A DNA stretch of 64,000 nucleotides, taken from Erwinia sp. OLFS4. GTDB taxonomy: Bacteria; Pseudomonadota; Gammaproteobacteria; Enterobacterales; Enterobacteriaceae. The notes under the pieces were generated by a model. That model did no database searches, was not told the DNA's origin, and saw only the letters and a program-made list of their open reading frames with translations. The translations under genes were made by a program, and so were the position numbers. Shown piece after piece: positions 1 to 8,872 of the stretch. The DNA is taken from the NCBI RefSeq assembly GCF_002752165.1, contig NZ_MOMB01000047.1, positions 124,001-188,000 of the forward strand, read 5' to 3'. Numbering within the stretch: position 1 is the stretch's first letter; each line of letters begins with the position of its first letter.

Positions 1-237
1 GGTCAGCATATCGTTACTCACTGCGGTAAGGTGGCATACCTCAAAAACGGTTTCTTTGGCATCTGTCAGCGTTATTTTTGCGTACACGCGAAGATTATTC
101 GAAGCATTCGTATAATCACTGGTGAGCAATTTAGCAAAAACCTTTCCGTTACCTGGCATCACCTGAAGGGTGGTCTGGCTGGCGGTAATATCTGCCGCCA
201 GTGACGAAATTACGTTGTTACCGAATCCTGTAATCAT
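1..237 (-). CDS. Tail fibre / receptor-binding protein, N-terminal part only
   Basis: The first 79 codons of a gene that continues past the left end of the window. It begins MITGFGNNVISS. Its ATG overlaps the stop of the preceding DUF2612 gene as ATGA, so it is translationally coupled to the baseplate operon. It sits directly after the last baseplate gene, where tail fibres are encoded in this phage type, and a short N-terminal domain would anchor the fibre to the baseplate. The receptor-binding part is not visible, so the call rests mainly on position. Confidence 0.6.
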   Translation of the reverse strand, partial: MITGFGNNVISSLAADITASQTTLQVMPGNGKVFAKLLTSDYTNASNNLRVYAKITLTDAKETVFEVCHLTAVSNDMLT

Positions 238-860
238 TTCACAACCACCGTTGTCGAATACTCATAAATAAATGGCAGTTTAACCAAAGACTGATCAATG
301 GCATCCTTGAGAAAATGCCCAACACCATCTCCATAATCCGGTATGGCAATTGAAAACATTCCTGCATCTACTGTTACACTAACGTCATACGTACTTTGCA
401 AGCATGGGTCTACGCCATTTACACCATGAATGAAACGCGCAACCCGACGCTTAAGCCAGTCAATACAAAAATGAGTCCCATCGCCCTTATAAAAATTCCA
501 TGTTAAAATCCTTTTGAAGTAATCATCAGGGACATAGGATGCTGAGCCAGGTATATAATTTTTCATCCTGGCGTAAGCTATAACATTGTACTCAATGGTA
601 TTATACGCTCCTCGAGCAATTGCATCTTCTGACACCTGTAATAATGGCCTCTCCTCTCCATATATACCCATAGCGATCCAGTCCAGAAGTTCGCCAATAA
701 TTAGCGATGACGTCCAGCATGGCAACTTAAGATTATTAAGATAATCTAAATATTCCTGTGCAATCTCGTTGTATGACTCAAAAAAAGCCACTATGTTTTT
801 GTCATCTCTGTATTGAACGAAGGGATATGCGGGGATTATTTTCTTAGTTAGATCCTTCAT
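234..860 (-). CDS. DUF2612 phage tail/baseplate protein
   Basis: About 208 residues from MKDLTKKIIPAY. This start overlaps the end of the baseplate J gene by 17 bases. A longer frame reaches 938, but it would overlap gpJ by 95 bases and adds residues unlike the family. Members of DUF2612 are found immediately downstream of baseplate J in myovirus prophages and are thought to be the P2 gpI-like wedge component that links baseplate and fibre. No enzymatic motif is visible. The role is inferred from family and position. Confidence 0.7.
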   Translation of the reverse strand: MKDLTKKIIPAYPFVQYRDDKNIVAFFESYNEIAQEYLDYLNNLKLPCWTSSLIIGELLDWIAMGIYGEERPLLQVSEDAIARGAYNTIEYNVIAYARMKNYIPGSASYVPDDYFKRILTWNFYKGDGTHFCIDWLKRRVARFIHGVNGVDPCLQSTYDVSVTVDAGMFSIAIPDYGDGVGHFLKDAIDQSLVKLPFIYEYSTTVVVK

Positions 861-2070
861 ATTGTTTAACCTGAACTTGGGAGGTAGACGTAGAAAAATA
901 GGCGTAAGTATCGCCATATACCAGACTGGAGTTGTCAACAGGTGGTTTGATTTTACCGTTAATACCGACCTGAACCTGAATCATTGAAACTAAAGATAAA
1001 GGCACTAAATCTTTTACGGAGTTAAGAAATATTTCCTGTATCTCAAAGATATTTATTGGCTGACCTACAGCAACAGAGTTCACATAATCGACAATATTTT
1101 GCTGAACTGCCTTAGCCATCCCATCAGGGTCGATATAACTTGTTGATGCCGTATTCCAGGTAATAAAAATCATCGCATTCTGGGATGACGGCACTACAAA
1201 AGGAATACGATACACATCGGGGTAAACATCGATCTCAATTGTTTTTTTCTCCACCTCATCACCTGATGGATTACTCACATCGTTTGTCAGGATGGATATA
1301 TCCGGTACGGATTTGTAAATAGCATAAGCAACTTCATACGGATCTCCACCTCCTACAACAGCAACCCATTTTCCAAGCGCCGCCTGCCGGTACGAGATGA
1401 GGTTTTTCTGCACTCCATCTACCAGTTGCAATAATGAACGAAAACAGTCGGGTGTACCTTGTACTGCCATCATCCCCGCCTGCATCACCTGTGCACGATA
1501 AGATGAATAGCTTTGTTCTCCTTCGCCTGGAAGGCCAGCAACAAGGTTAGTACAGGTTACTGGCTGAGATTTCGGTACCGAAGTGATGATCTGCGTAACT
1601 GAACCTTCTGGTACCGCCCAGGAACCCTCAGACGTTGCCAGGCAGTACAAAGGCTCAGTTTGTCCGCTTGAGGGGATTACCGCATCACGCACCACCGCGT
1701 ACTGGTTATTTCCATCGCCAACAGTAAAGCCCTTCGGTATAGGGAATCCCGGAAGGCCAGAGAACACCACATACACGGATGTGTTTGTTCCCTCCCCTTG
1801 CTGCACGCCGTAAATGTTACCTAACTGCATCAGCAGCGGGATATTAGCGCCGTATGGGCTACATGAATTGATAAGATCGACACGTAGCTGATCAATCAGT
1901 GCAATCGCTCCTGTGCCTGTACCAGCCATATCGGTTATCAGTCCCGGTGGCAGGTTTGCGGTGTAGCCAGGTACTTTTGCAGCGACACGAGAAATCAGAC
2001 TGGCTAAAATGGTCTTCGGCGGCGTGGGCTGTGCCCCCGCCTCGGTCATGATTATGGGCAGATCAGACAT
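844..2070 (-). CDS. Baseplate J/gp47-like wedge protein
   Basis: A 408-residue protein with the layout of the baseplate J (P2 gpJ / Mu gp47) family. The N-terminal helical part has the pattern SLISRVAAKVPGYTANLPPG, followed by a beta-rich centre with IPKGFTVGDGNNQYAV and GLPGEGEQSYSSYRAQVMQ. It forms the peripheral wedge of the contractile tail baseplate. The start at 2070 lies only 21 bases from the divergent lipoprotein gene at 2092, so the two 5' ends face each other within the late operon. Confidence 0.9.
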   Translation of the reverse strand: MSDLPIIMTEAGAQPTPPKTILASLISRVAAKVPGYTANLPPGLITDMAGTGTGAIALIDQLRVDLINSCSPYGANIPLLMQLGNIYGVQQGEGTNTSVYVVFSGLPGFPIPKGFTVGDGNNQYAVVRDAVIPSSGQTEPLYCLATSEGSWAVPEGSVTQIITSVPKSQPVTCTNLVAGLPGEGEQSYSSYRAQVMQAGMMAVQGTPDCFRSLLQLVDGVQKNLISYRQAALGKWVAVVGGGDPYEVAYAIYKSVPDISILTNDVSNPSGDEVEKKTIEIDVYPDVYRIPFVVPSSQNAMIFITWNTASTSYIDPDGMAKAVQQNIVDYVNSVAVGQPINIFEIQEIFLNSVKDLVPLSLVSMIQVQVGINGKIKPPVDNSSLVYGDTYAYFSTSTSQVQVKQYEGSN

Positions 2071-2091
2071 ATTCTCCCCTAAGGATAATTT

Positions 2092-2835
2092 ATGAAGAAA
2101 AAATTACTGCTATTAATAACAATGATCACATCCGGATGCGTACCATATGCACACCAGACAGATCTTTCTGATTGTCTAAGCATTGGTAATTACACAAACA
2201 AAATAACTAATGAAAAAATAATCAATGAATTAAATAGTACAGAGATCAATAAAATTCAGAAAATAACTCCTACAGGTAATGTAAAATTTGGCGATGGAGA
2301 CTCAACTGAATGCCCAGTCACCGTCACTCATGAAAATGGAACATCTGAACAAGGATTTCTTATATCTAGAGGCCGATGGTCTCAGCAGAAAAAAATAGAG
2401 TACAAATTTCTTTCAAAATGGGATGCGCAACAACAAGTTGAAGAAAATAATGCAGCAAATAAAATACGTACTGAACAAATAGAATCACAAGCTAGAGCAC
2501 GCGACACAGAATCAAAACATGATTTTCAGTCTGCATCTATAACCGCATATCCATTCAAGGCAGAGATCTATTGCTATAACAAAAAAAATTTTAACATGTA
2601 CAAACCAGCGGACTGTGGCATTAGCACTTCTGGAAAATTAGGACCAACAAATATTTATGATAAACAAGCGCTAACTTTTGATATTCTTCTTCCATCCTCA
2701 TTCACTCTTAAGGCGTCCATGGCTGAGCCAAACTTGTTTATGGGCATTAAGGTTGATATTCGTTCTCGTAAAACAAATGAAGTAGTGAACACCCGCACTG
2801 GCAGTTACACTGATACTGTTTTTATTAGCAACTGA
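2092..2835 (+). CDS. Putative lipoprotein, moron inserted in tail operon
   Basis: A 247-residue protein of unknown function, transcribed against the surrounding late genes. It opens MKKKLLLLITMITSGC, a lysine-rich signal followed by a lipobox (TSGC, Cys16), so it should be exported and lipid-anchored. A central helix (about residues 105-135, rich in Gln, Glu and Ala) separates two cysteine-containing, probably beta-rich parts. A good Shine-Dalgarno (AAGGA) precedes the ATG. The gene is clearly more A+T-rich than its neighbours. Opposite strand, own ribosome site and foreign composition are the marks of a moron (lysogenic-conversion gene). Superinfection exclusion or surface alteration is conceivable but not shown. 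Confidence 0.75.
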   Translation: MKKKLLLLITMITSGCVPYAHQTDLSDCLSIGNYTNKITNEKIINELNSTEINKIQKITPTGNVKFGDGDSTECPVTVTHENGTSEQGFLISRGRWSQQKKIEYKFLSKWDAQQQVEENNAANKIRTEQIESQARARDTESKHDFQSASITAYPFKAEIYCYNKKNFNMYKPADCGISTSGKLGPTNIYDKQALTFDILLPSSFTLKASMAEPNLFMGIKVDIRSRKTNEVVNTRTGSYTDTVFISN

Positions 2836-2856
2836 CTATCCCGATCATACATCGAA

Positions 2857-3204
2857 TCAAACAGCCACCGTTTTTTGATAGCTAACTCCGCTTAGAAAAA
2901 TAACATCAATTTTATAGGTGGGGTTAGCAGCCCCATCTACTTTTGATATTGTCAGTGATGCGAAGTATCCAGCAAACTGCTGCTGTACCATGTTGACGTA
3001 ATAGTCAGGGTAAACCTGCTGAACTATCGACTGCTGCGCCGGAATACCGTACTGAGCATAGAACGGCGACTCCCCCAAGCCGAGCTTTAGCGTCTGGATA
3101 AGAGTAGTCAGCCAGCCGTATGAGAAATCCCCGTTTGCATCAGGCTCGACCAGTACCCACGTTTTTTTCCCGTTCGCGTCAGTAACGCGCCCCCACGTCC
3201 TCAT
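2857..3204 (-). CDS. Baseplate wedge subunit-like protein (115 aa)
   Basis: A small protein starting MRTWGRVTDANGKKTWVLVE, between the spike gene and the lipoprotein insertion, just upstream of baseplate J. Features such as LTTLIQTLKLGLGESPFYAQYG, read in two parts around residues 33-54, match the small gp25/W-like or Gp46-like baseplate components that precede gpJ. It likely forms part of the wedge. No enzymatic residues are seen. The exact family is assigned by gene order. Confidence 0.6.
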   Translation of the reverse strand: MRTWGRVTDANGKKTWVLVEPDANGDFSYGWLTTLIQTLKLGLGESPFYAQYGIPAQQSIVQQVYPDYYVNMVQQQFAGYFASLTISKVDGAANPTYKIDVIFLSGVSYQKTVAV

Positions 3205-3215
3205 ATTGGTAGCCC

Positions 3216-3932
3216 TTATTCAGTTGGTGTAGGTGGTTTAGAATCGACGGTGTCTCCTCCGCTCTGCACTCCTTCAACAGCGTGTGGGTGTTTGGTCAGA
3301 CTAACCCCATCTGCGATTACATCATTGGTAACATTCAGCGGACCAATTAACGTTGCTGTCGTATCGCTCATCTCGCTGGCATCCTGCACAATCGAGCCGT
3401 TCAGGTGGATAACGCCTTTGAGGAAAATATTGGTCGCCTCCAGATGTATCTCATCTGCCTTTTCGGTGATTTTTCCCGGCTCAACAGTTACAGAACTGGC
3501 TCCGTCCGCCGTTTTCAGAATGGCACCATCAGGACCATATAGCACTATTTTGTTCGGTTCCTCCTTCGTCCAACCCGCATTGGATAAAGGTACAAAGAAC
3601 AGTGGAACCAGTGATAGCGTTAACGACCTGCTAGCAATCCCGGCCCCCAAGCCTGATACCCCTCGCAGCGAAACATCAGCAGCCACGGTCACCCCTTTAT
3701 CACCTTTCTGTATCGGGTATCTGATGTATTCAAAAGTAGCGACAGGAAGGGTTGTCTGCGGGTACTGAGTGCCATCAGGAAGCATATCGAACTGCACTGT
3801 GACAATCTGCCCGTCAACCGCAACAACATGACAAGGTAGAGATCGGCCGGATATAGCGGCCAGGTCTTCATTTGCCGTATGAATCGCGTTATTGAGAGCC
3901 TTCAGGAAAGGAAAAGTTTGTCCATTGCTCAT
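3216..3932 (-). CDS. Baseplate central spike / puncturing protein
   Basis: A 238-residue protein with an N-terminal OB-like region (about residues 30-110), a beta-repeat region rich in 'ILKTADGASSVTVEPG'-type strands, and a C-terminal tip containing KHPHAVEGVQSGG. The HxH pair followed by a glycine-rich stretch is the arrangement used by P2 gpV-type spikes to bind a metal ion at the needle tip. It would be the membrane-piercing needle under the tail tube. It is tightly packed with the hub gene upstream (ATGA overlap at 3929-3932). Confidence 0.75.
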   Translation of the reverse strand: MSNGQTFPFLKALNNAIHTANEDLAAISGRSLPCHVVAVDGQIVTVQFDMLPDGTQYPQTTLPVATFEYIRYPIQKGDKGVTVAADVSLRGVSGLGAGIASRSLTLSLVPLFFVPLSNAGWTKEEPNKIVLYGPDGAILKTADGASSVTVEPGKITEKADEIHLEATNIFLKGVIHLNGSIVQDASEMSDTTATLIGPLNVTNDVIADGVSLTKHPHAVEGVQSGGDTVDSKPPTPTE

Positions 3933-4933
3933 GTTGTATTCTTCGCCAGCACGACGGCCTCGTAGATTGTGACCCAGGAGTTGGTGTTATCAGGGTTAAG
4001 AAAATCACCGACATGGCGCACGGATGTGACGAGGAATTTACCTGAGAAATTCACCCGGTCACGTAGCGATGAGTACGAGCGTTCTGTGTTAACCGAAAGC
4101 AGTGAGCCAGGGCCAGAAATGATATTTTGCGGCAACTCCACCACATCACCACAGCGCAGATCTGCACGCATGGGACATTTGAACGAAACACTGAACATTC
4201 CAATCCAGTTCGGCTGGTCCACGAGTTCCTGAGGAAGAATCTGGATGCCGCCAGCGTCACCAACCTCATTGTCAAAGACCCGGATGATTTTGTTTTGCAT
4301 CACCATCTGCACCCCGGTGTAATCATCGCGATTTACATAAGAGAAAGAGTGACTTCGAATTACGGCAGCAAGTTGAGTTAAACGGGAATAGACGCCGACA
4401 GCATCTTCCGGAAGAACCAGTTGATCGCTGATCGCGATTTCAATCGCAAAGCCTGGGTACGCAGCGGTCAGTGCGCGGTTAAGCACATCACTTAATTTTT
4501 CCCCCTTTTTCCCGTCTAGGGTGATGCTGTTCTCCTGCCCTTTGTCATTCAACAATGGACTTGGGTTTATCACGAAATTAAGAGACTGGTTAGTACCCTG
4601 CCATACCGGGAAAGGGTTATAAATCTGCCCACTGAGAATAAGCCCAGCTTGATTAGGATTTGCCAGTGGCAGGCCAGCAGAAAAGCCGGCGATCAAATCC
4701 ACCTGACAACCTGCCAGTTGCGTGCTCTCCCGCAGCATTGAAATTGGCACGCCAAACAGGGAGATTCTGGTACCGCTGGAAACAACGTCATATCCAGTGA
4801 TTAGCGCATCGAACTGTATTTGCAGCGCTGACCCGGGAGTCCGCGAGCTGTCAAACGGTCCGATTAGGTTACCAGTATCATCCAGTGGCGTTTTGCCATT
4901 TTTGTCGGTTAGCTCAAGTCTGTAGTATTTCAT
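3929..4933 (-). CDS. Baseplate hub protein (gpD/gp27-like position)
   Basis: A 334-residue protein starting MKYYRLELTDKNG, with no catalytic motif visible. It lies between the small plug protein and the spike, where contractile-tail phages encode the hub ring that joins tail tube and spike. The C-terminal part contains RADLRCGDVVELPQ and a beta-rich end. Its ATG overlaps the stop of the 88-residue gene upstream by one base, so translation is coupled. The hub assignment is an inference from order and size. Confidence 0.6.
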   Translation of the reverse strand: MKYYRLELTDKNGKTPLDDTGNLIGPFDSSRTPGSALQIQFDALITGYDVVSSGTRISLFGVPISMLRESTQLAGCQVDLIAGFSAGLPLANPNQAGLILSGQIYNPFPVWQGTNQSLNFVINPSPLLNDKGQENSITLDGKKGEKLSDVLNRALTAAYPGFAIEIAISDQLVLPEDAVGVYSRLTQLAAVIRSHSFSYVNRDDYTGVQMVMQNKIIRVFDNEVGDAGGIQILPQELVDQPNWIGMFSVSFKCPMRADLRCGDVVELPQNIISGPGSLLSVNTERSYSSLRDRVNFSGKFLVTSVRHVGDFLNPDNTNSWVTIYEAVVLAKNTT

Positions 4934-5199
4934 CAGGTCGCCTCGAACTGGTTAGAACTGACCCGATAGACGAGAGATCCCGGCGCATAGGGGAGCGCCA
5001 AGTTGATGTCATAATCGTCAGGAGATCCAACCAGTGGTACGTACGCCACGACCTGGCCTTGACCATCTGTTAGCCTAAGGTAATACCGATTGGCGTAGAT
5101 GTTATAAGGCACGGTCGCGAATAACTTCGCGCCACCTACTGTTGCCTGGAACGAAAAAGGTGTTTTCCCGTCAGGAGCAAAAGCAATCGTTGTTGTCAT
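4933..5199 (-). CDS. Small baseplate plug-like protein (DUF6983-like)
   Basis: An 88-residue protein (MTTTIAFAPDGKTPFSFQAT) with several short beta-strand segments including PYNIYANRYYLRLTDGQG. Small proteins of this kind sit upstream of the hub gene in related prophages and are named baseplate plug or DUF6983. It probably fills the interface between hub and tube. I recognise the pattern and position but cannot verify the family. Confidence 0.5.
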   Translation of the reverse strand: MTTTIAFAPDGKTPFSFQATVGGAKLFATVPYNIYANRYYLRLTDGQGQVVAYVPLVGSPDDYDINLALPYAPGSLVYRVSSNQFEAT

Positions 5200-5207
5200 T
5201 GAGTAGC

Positions 5208-5876
5208 CTATAATTTCGGAATGGCAGGAATCAGATCACCATTACTCCACCAGGATTTTGTATCTGCTGAAAAGGTTGTTGGCATTCCCGATTCAAATTT
5301 ACTCATCAGACCGCCTAGCGCCGCTTCCACCTGTGATATTGCGAGAAGTGGCTGCTCAAATTCAATTTCCCATGTGTGCTGAACTTGCTTGTTCTGCTCA
5401 GAGAATCCCGACACATCGATCATCGAACGCATCAGGCAACCAGTGTAAATATACGAGGGCGTCATCACGACGTAATACCCACCGCTCTGATTGTGCTTAT
5501 CCAGTGCCAGCTTCAGGGCGGTGAAGGTGATCCCCTTGGTTGCGTACCCTCCATCCTTCGTGGATGCAGGGCGTAGCATCTGCATTCGCACCTGGTTCGG
5601 ACGGTTGATAACCGAGTTAGCCGCCGTCGCCATGTTGTAAAAATTGAGCGTTCCGATTTCTTGCCTGATTAGTGAAGTTCCGGCCATTGGAGTGAAGTGG
5701 GCTGTTGGTCCGGAGAGTTCACCGTGAAGCAGACCATCAACAATACTCACACCTTCGGTCAGAACCGCGATCGGCATCATGCCCCCGGGTATTTCGGAGG
5801 CAATGCCCTCAACAAGAATTATCGGCGAAACCTCGAAGGCCAGACGGAAAGCCTGACCAAAGTAGTTCAATGCCAT
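5208..5876 (-). CDS. Tail protein upstream of hub, unknown function
   Basis: A 222-residue protein starting MALNYFGQAFRLAFEVSPI. It lies directly downstream of the tape measure gene with a 3-base gap and just before the plug and hub genes. In contractile tails this slot encodes the hub-tube adaptor or distal tail component. It contains GLLHGELSGPTAHFTPMAGT and a C-terminal QVQHTWEIEFEQPLL. No signal peptide or transmembrane segment is seen. Confidence 0.55.
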   Translation of the reverse strand: MALNYFGQAFRLAFEVSPIILVEGIASEIPGGMMPIAVLTEGVSIVDGLLHGELSGPTAHFTPMAGTSLIRQEIGTLNFYNMATAANSVINRPNQVRMQMLRPASTKDGGYATKGITFTALKLALDKHNQSGGYYVVMTPSYIYTGCLMRSMIDVSGFSEQNKQVQHTWEIEFEQPLLAISQVEAALGGLMSKFESGMPTTFSADTKSWWSNGDLIPAIPKL

Positions 5877-5879
5877 GCG

Positions 5880-7739
5880 TTACCTCGGCGTTATGTAGAT
5901 CCCCTGAACCTGAGCCTGAATATCGGAGCCTGGCTTTTCGTTTACCTGGAGGTTGATTGTGGCCCGATCGCTAACACTCCCCTTGCCAAGGGTGCTGCTC
6001 GCGTCACTCAACTGTTGGAGAATGCCCGGATGCTGCTCAACTGCCCCCTGCACTTTCGGCAGAATATTCAGGAGATAATCGACAGTCTCTTTTTTGAGAT
6101 TGAGATTACCGTCCTTCGATACTGCAATATTCCCGCCGTTGTATTGGGCCAGCGCTTTTGCAATATCCCCACCGTATCTGTTCAGATTGTCGCGGAAATA
6201 TTTGCCAGCAGCATCGACAGACTTCTCTGGATCAAAGCGTTCCATTGTCGACAATCCATAGCCAGCCGCTGTCGGGGTAGTAAACTGGAAGAGTCCGGCA
6301 GCCCCTGACTTTTTGTTGTAAGCCAACGGGTTACCACTGGACTCTTTCATTGCTACAGCGCCAAGTAGCCCAGCTGGTAGTTGGTTATCCTGGGCAACCT
6401 TATCAAATCTAGTTTTCAAAGAAGCCAGTTGACTACCTGGCATGTGATAACCAAGGCCATTCTTATCAAAAATGTTTTTATCGGACCAAATTCCGGTGTA
6501 CTTTCCTGTTGCTGGATTTGAACCTGGTAGTTTCCCATTCAGGTATTCATCCCCATACATTTTAAGGATTGGGTTTACCTGATCCGGCCCTTTCCCTGCC
6601 CCTGACAGATCCACTCCCGGAACATTACCGGCTATCCACTTAATGGCCTGGCCCAGCGCTGTAACGATGGCCTTTACACAATCTGCGAAGGTTTTAAGGT
6701 CGGTCTGGAAGCTATCTCCACCCAGCCAGTCACCCAGTTTTTGCAGGCCGCTTGCCAGCGTGTCGAATACAGCTTTCCCGTTTTTACCGTTGAGGAATTT
6801 TTCAATGCTGGCGGTCAGATTATCGGAGATTTTACCGATAGGGCCGCTCAGCTTCGCCAGCGCCTTCAGGAAAGAGTTACCAATCCGGTCGGCGTTGTAC
6901 TCAAACTTTGCAGTTACATCCTGGTATTTCTGCTGAGTGCCGCTACCCATATCCCGGTCAAGAACCTGTGACTGTTCAGCGAACTGCTTATTCAACTGCG
7001 GCAGACGATCACTGTTCGCCAGAATTTGGTTAGCGGTCGCCACATCGATCACGCCATCGAGACCGTAGCCTTTCAGGACGGATTGCGACACACCTGTGCC
7101 TTTGTACTGCTGTAAAAGGCGCGAAACGCCCGTCAGCAGCTTAGGCATGTTCTCAGCTGCGCCAGCCTGCGGATTAATGCCCAACGACATAATCCCGGCA
7201 TATTGCGGGTTATTAGGATCGTTCTGTACTCCCGCCAGCGCCTGCATGATATTGCTGGTGTTGCTGATACGAGTACCGTAAACGTTGTTGGCCGCCTGCA
7301 TCTGTCCGGAGGTGACATTCAAACCCTGCGCGGTGCGATACTGATCGGCAACGTGGCGGGCCACCAGCCCATAGCCAAACGGCCCCGCAACACTCAGCGC
7401 CGCAATTTTAGTCCCCCAACTGATGGTGGTGGCAAACAGCCCCTTCAGCGTACTGGTGGTAGCCCCGAGAGTTTTATTGATGAGCGTGAAGGTTTTCAGT
7501 GTGCCCTGGGCTTCCTTGTTCAGCCCCTTCATGAACTTGTCGAAACCGGACGCATCCGGCTTTTTCCCTGTCTGCTCTTCAGGTTTTTTGGCTGGTGGCC
7601 GAGCCGTGAGAGCCGGGACCGGAAAACCACCCGGCCCGACGGCGATAGCTGCCTTAAATTTGTCGGCGATCTCGTGGAGCGCCTTGATTTTTTCGTCGTC
7701 GAAATCCAGCGTCAAAACTGGAAGCTGATTCCCTGCCAT
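5880..7739 (-). CDS. Tape measure protein with lytic transglycosylase domain
   Basis: A 619-residue protein with a Pro/Lys-rich linker near residues 40-60 and a helical, partly hydrophobic central region (about 70-400). Near residues 450-570 lies an SLT-type lytic transglycosylase domain whose catalytic glutamate lies in AVAMKESSGNP, followed by GAAGLFQFTTPTAAGYG and KALAQYNGG. It sets tail length and would cut peptidoglycan during DNA entry. Position after the tail chaperones is diagnostic. It is short for a tape measure, so a short tail is expected. Its ATG overlaps the stop of the -1 frame chaperone ORF (TGATG at 7739), coupling the two. Confidence 0.85.
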   Translation of the reverse strand: MAGNQLPVLTLDFDDEKIKALHEIADKFKAAIAVGPGGFPVPALTARPPAKKPEEQTGKKPDASGFDKFMKGLNKEAQGTLKTFTLINKTLGATTSTLKGLFATTISWGTKIAALSVAGPFGYGLVARHVADQYRTAQGLNVTSGQMQAANNVYGTRISNTSNIMQALAGVQNDPNNPQYAGIMSLGINPQAGAAENMPKLLTGVSRLLQQYKGTGVSQSVLKGYGLDGVIDVATANQILANSDRLPQLNKQFAEQSQVLDRDMGSGTQQKYQDVTAKFEYNADRIGNSFLKALAKLSGPIGKISDNLTASIEKFLNGKNGKAVFDTLASGLQKLGDWLGGDSFQTDLKTFADCVKAIVTALGQAIKWIAGNVPGVDLSGAGKGPDQVNPILKMYGDEYLNGKLPGSNPATGKYTGIWSDKNIFDKNGLGYHMPGSQLASLKTRFDKVAQDNQLPAGLLGAVAMKESSGNPLAYNKKSGAAGLFQFTTPTAAGYGLSTMERFDPEKSVDAAGKYFRDNLNRYGGDIAKALAQYNGGNIAVSKDGNLNLKKETVDYLLNILPKVQGAVEQHPGILQQLSDASSTLGKGSVSDRATINLQVNEKPGSDIQAQVQGIYITPR

Positions 7740-8421
7740 CAGAACAACCCCCGCGGCGGTTTAAGTTTCAGCAGCTCACGTAACTGAGCCGCTGTTTTCA
7801 GGTTTATTCCGCTATCTGTCCAGAGTTCGGGGAATCCGACTCCGGCGGAGAAGTCGAGAATTTCTGAGATGACGTGTTCACCGTCTCGCCAGTATTGGCG
7901 GCAGGCTTCAACGTCTGCAATGAAGCAGTCCAGTCCATAAGACTCAAGGACGTGGTTTGACTGCCCCATACTCCATTGACCTGGTCCATAACTTCCTTCG
8001 CCTGATTTGGTTTGTTCACTGACGAGACGCATGTAAAAAAAACGAGTTCGCCGATCACATCATCCATATCGACAATTTCACGCTCCAGCGCCACATCCAG
8101 CGGTTTGGTATCCCACCCCTTTCCCTCAACTGGATAGACCAGACTTGAGAGGCGAATGATCTCGTTGACCAGAGTGTTGTGAACGCCGTTTGAACCATCC
8201 CAGGCATCATTGCTTTTCGCGATTTTTTCGAGGAAGAGATATGCCACCCGAGGTCCGGCAACAATTCCCAGCCCTTCAGTGAAAATTGCCGCGAAAGTTT
8301 TAGCCAAAATCAGGAAGTGCTCGCGGTAAACCTCTTTCGAGATTGGCGCAGAATGAACGTAAGCCGTACCCAGTTCAGTTTCGACAGGAACGATCAGGTT
8401 CAGGTTTCGAGAAATTTTCAT
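7739..8421 (-). CDS. Tail assembly chaperone, -1 frameshift fusion product (227 aa)
   Basis: The upstream frame (from MKISRNLNLIVPVETELG at 8421) runs to a slippery run of eight T residues on the coding strand (8035-8042). A -1 slip there joins it to the downstream frame, whose stop at 7739 overlaps the tape measure start. The combined length, counting one base twice, is 684 bases, which is an exact 228 codons. This is the G/GT or gpE/E' strategy of tailed phages for making two chaperone forms. The downstream frame (for example DFSAGVGFPELWTDSG) looks more like a folded protein than the 0 frame after the slip. Confidence 0.7.
7804..8421 (-). CDS. Tail assembly chaperone, unshifted product (205 aa)
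   Basis: The 0-frame product of the same start as the frameshift form. The start is ATG at 8421, whose A is the last base of the upstream TGA stop. A longer frame to 8433 is unlikely because of that overlap. The first ~128 residues are shared with the fusion. The rest, ending SDSPNSGQIAE, is low-complexity (Ser/Thr/Pro-rich). It should bind the tape measure during tail assembly and is not expected in mature virions. Confidence 0.65.
   Translation of the reverse strand: MKISRNLNLIVPVETELGTAYVHSAPISKEVYREHFLILAKTFAAIFTEGLGIVAGPRVAYLFLEKIAKSNDAWDGSNGVHNTLVNEIIRLSSLVYPVEGKGWDTKPLDVALEREIVDMDDVIGELVFFTCVSSVNKPNQAKEVMDQVNGVWGSQTTSLSLMDWTASLQTLKPAANTGETVNTSSQKFSTSPPESDSPNSGQIAE
8035..8043 (-). other. 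Candidate -1 programmed ribosomal frameshift site
   Basis: On the coding strand the codons are GTT TTT TTT ACA, that is G followed by eight T. This allows tandem P- and A-site slippage from TTT TTT into the -1 frame. It lies between the tube gene and the tape measure gene, the usual place for tail chaperone frameshifting. Confidence 0.65.
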
Positions 8422-8861
8422 CAGAGATCCCACATTTCCGAGTTGATGTAATAGGTTCCAGTGATAGTAAGGGCAACGCCCGGCTCACCGCCTGCGAAGC
8501 TCATGTCAGCCACACTCGTGATGGCAGTATTCAAAAGCTGAAAATCGCCAAAAACTTTGCTGTCCGAATACACCTGAGCATCGCCAATTGCAGAGTTCGC
8601 TTCCCACTGCGTTTTGTACTGCGATCCAAGGGACTGGCTGCGCAACAGGTGTACCTTAGCCTGCATAATCATGTACGGCTGAGGTGACTGAACGGCTCCG
8701 GTCATGGCCGGGAGGAAATCGGTCATATTCCCCTGGAAGGTCAACTCAATACCCTCCTTAGCAAGATATGAAGCCGAAACGTTGAGTTCGGCATGGTCGG
8801 TAAATTTGATACTGGCACGTACGCGGTTAAGCGTGCCAACAGGAATCATTGGATTCGGCAC
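8421..8861 (-). CDS. Tail tube protein (DUF3277-like)
   Basis: A 146-residue protein immediately downstream of the tail sheath gene, the standard place for the tube subunit. The start is GTG at 8861, with AAGGAG eight bases upstream. Sequence features are LNRVRASIKFTDHAEL, GIELTFQGNMTDFLPAMTG and a C-terminal TITGTYYINSEMWDL, a beta-sandwich type pattern. It would polymerise as hexamer rings inside the sheath. Its stop overlaps the chaperone start. Confidence 0.7.
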   Translation of the reverse strand: MPNPMIPVGTLNRVRASIKFTDHAELNVSASYLAKEGIELTFQGNMTDFLPAMTGAVQSPQPYMIMQAKVHLLRSQSLGSQYKTQWEANSAIGDAQVYSDSKVFGDFQLLNTAITSVADMSFAGGEPGVALTITGTYYINSEMWDL

Positions 8862-8872
8862 GGTTCAACTCC

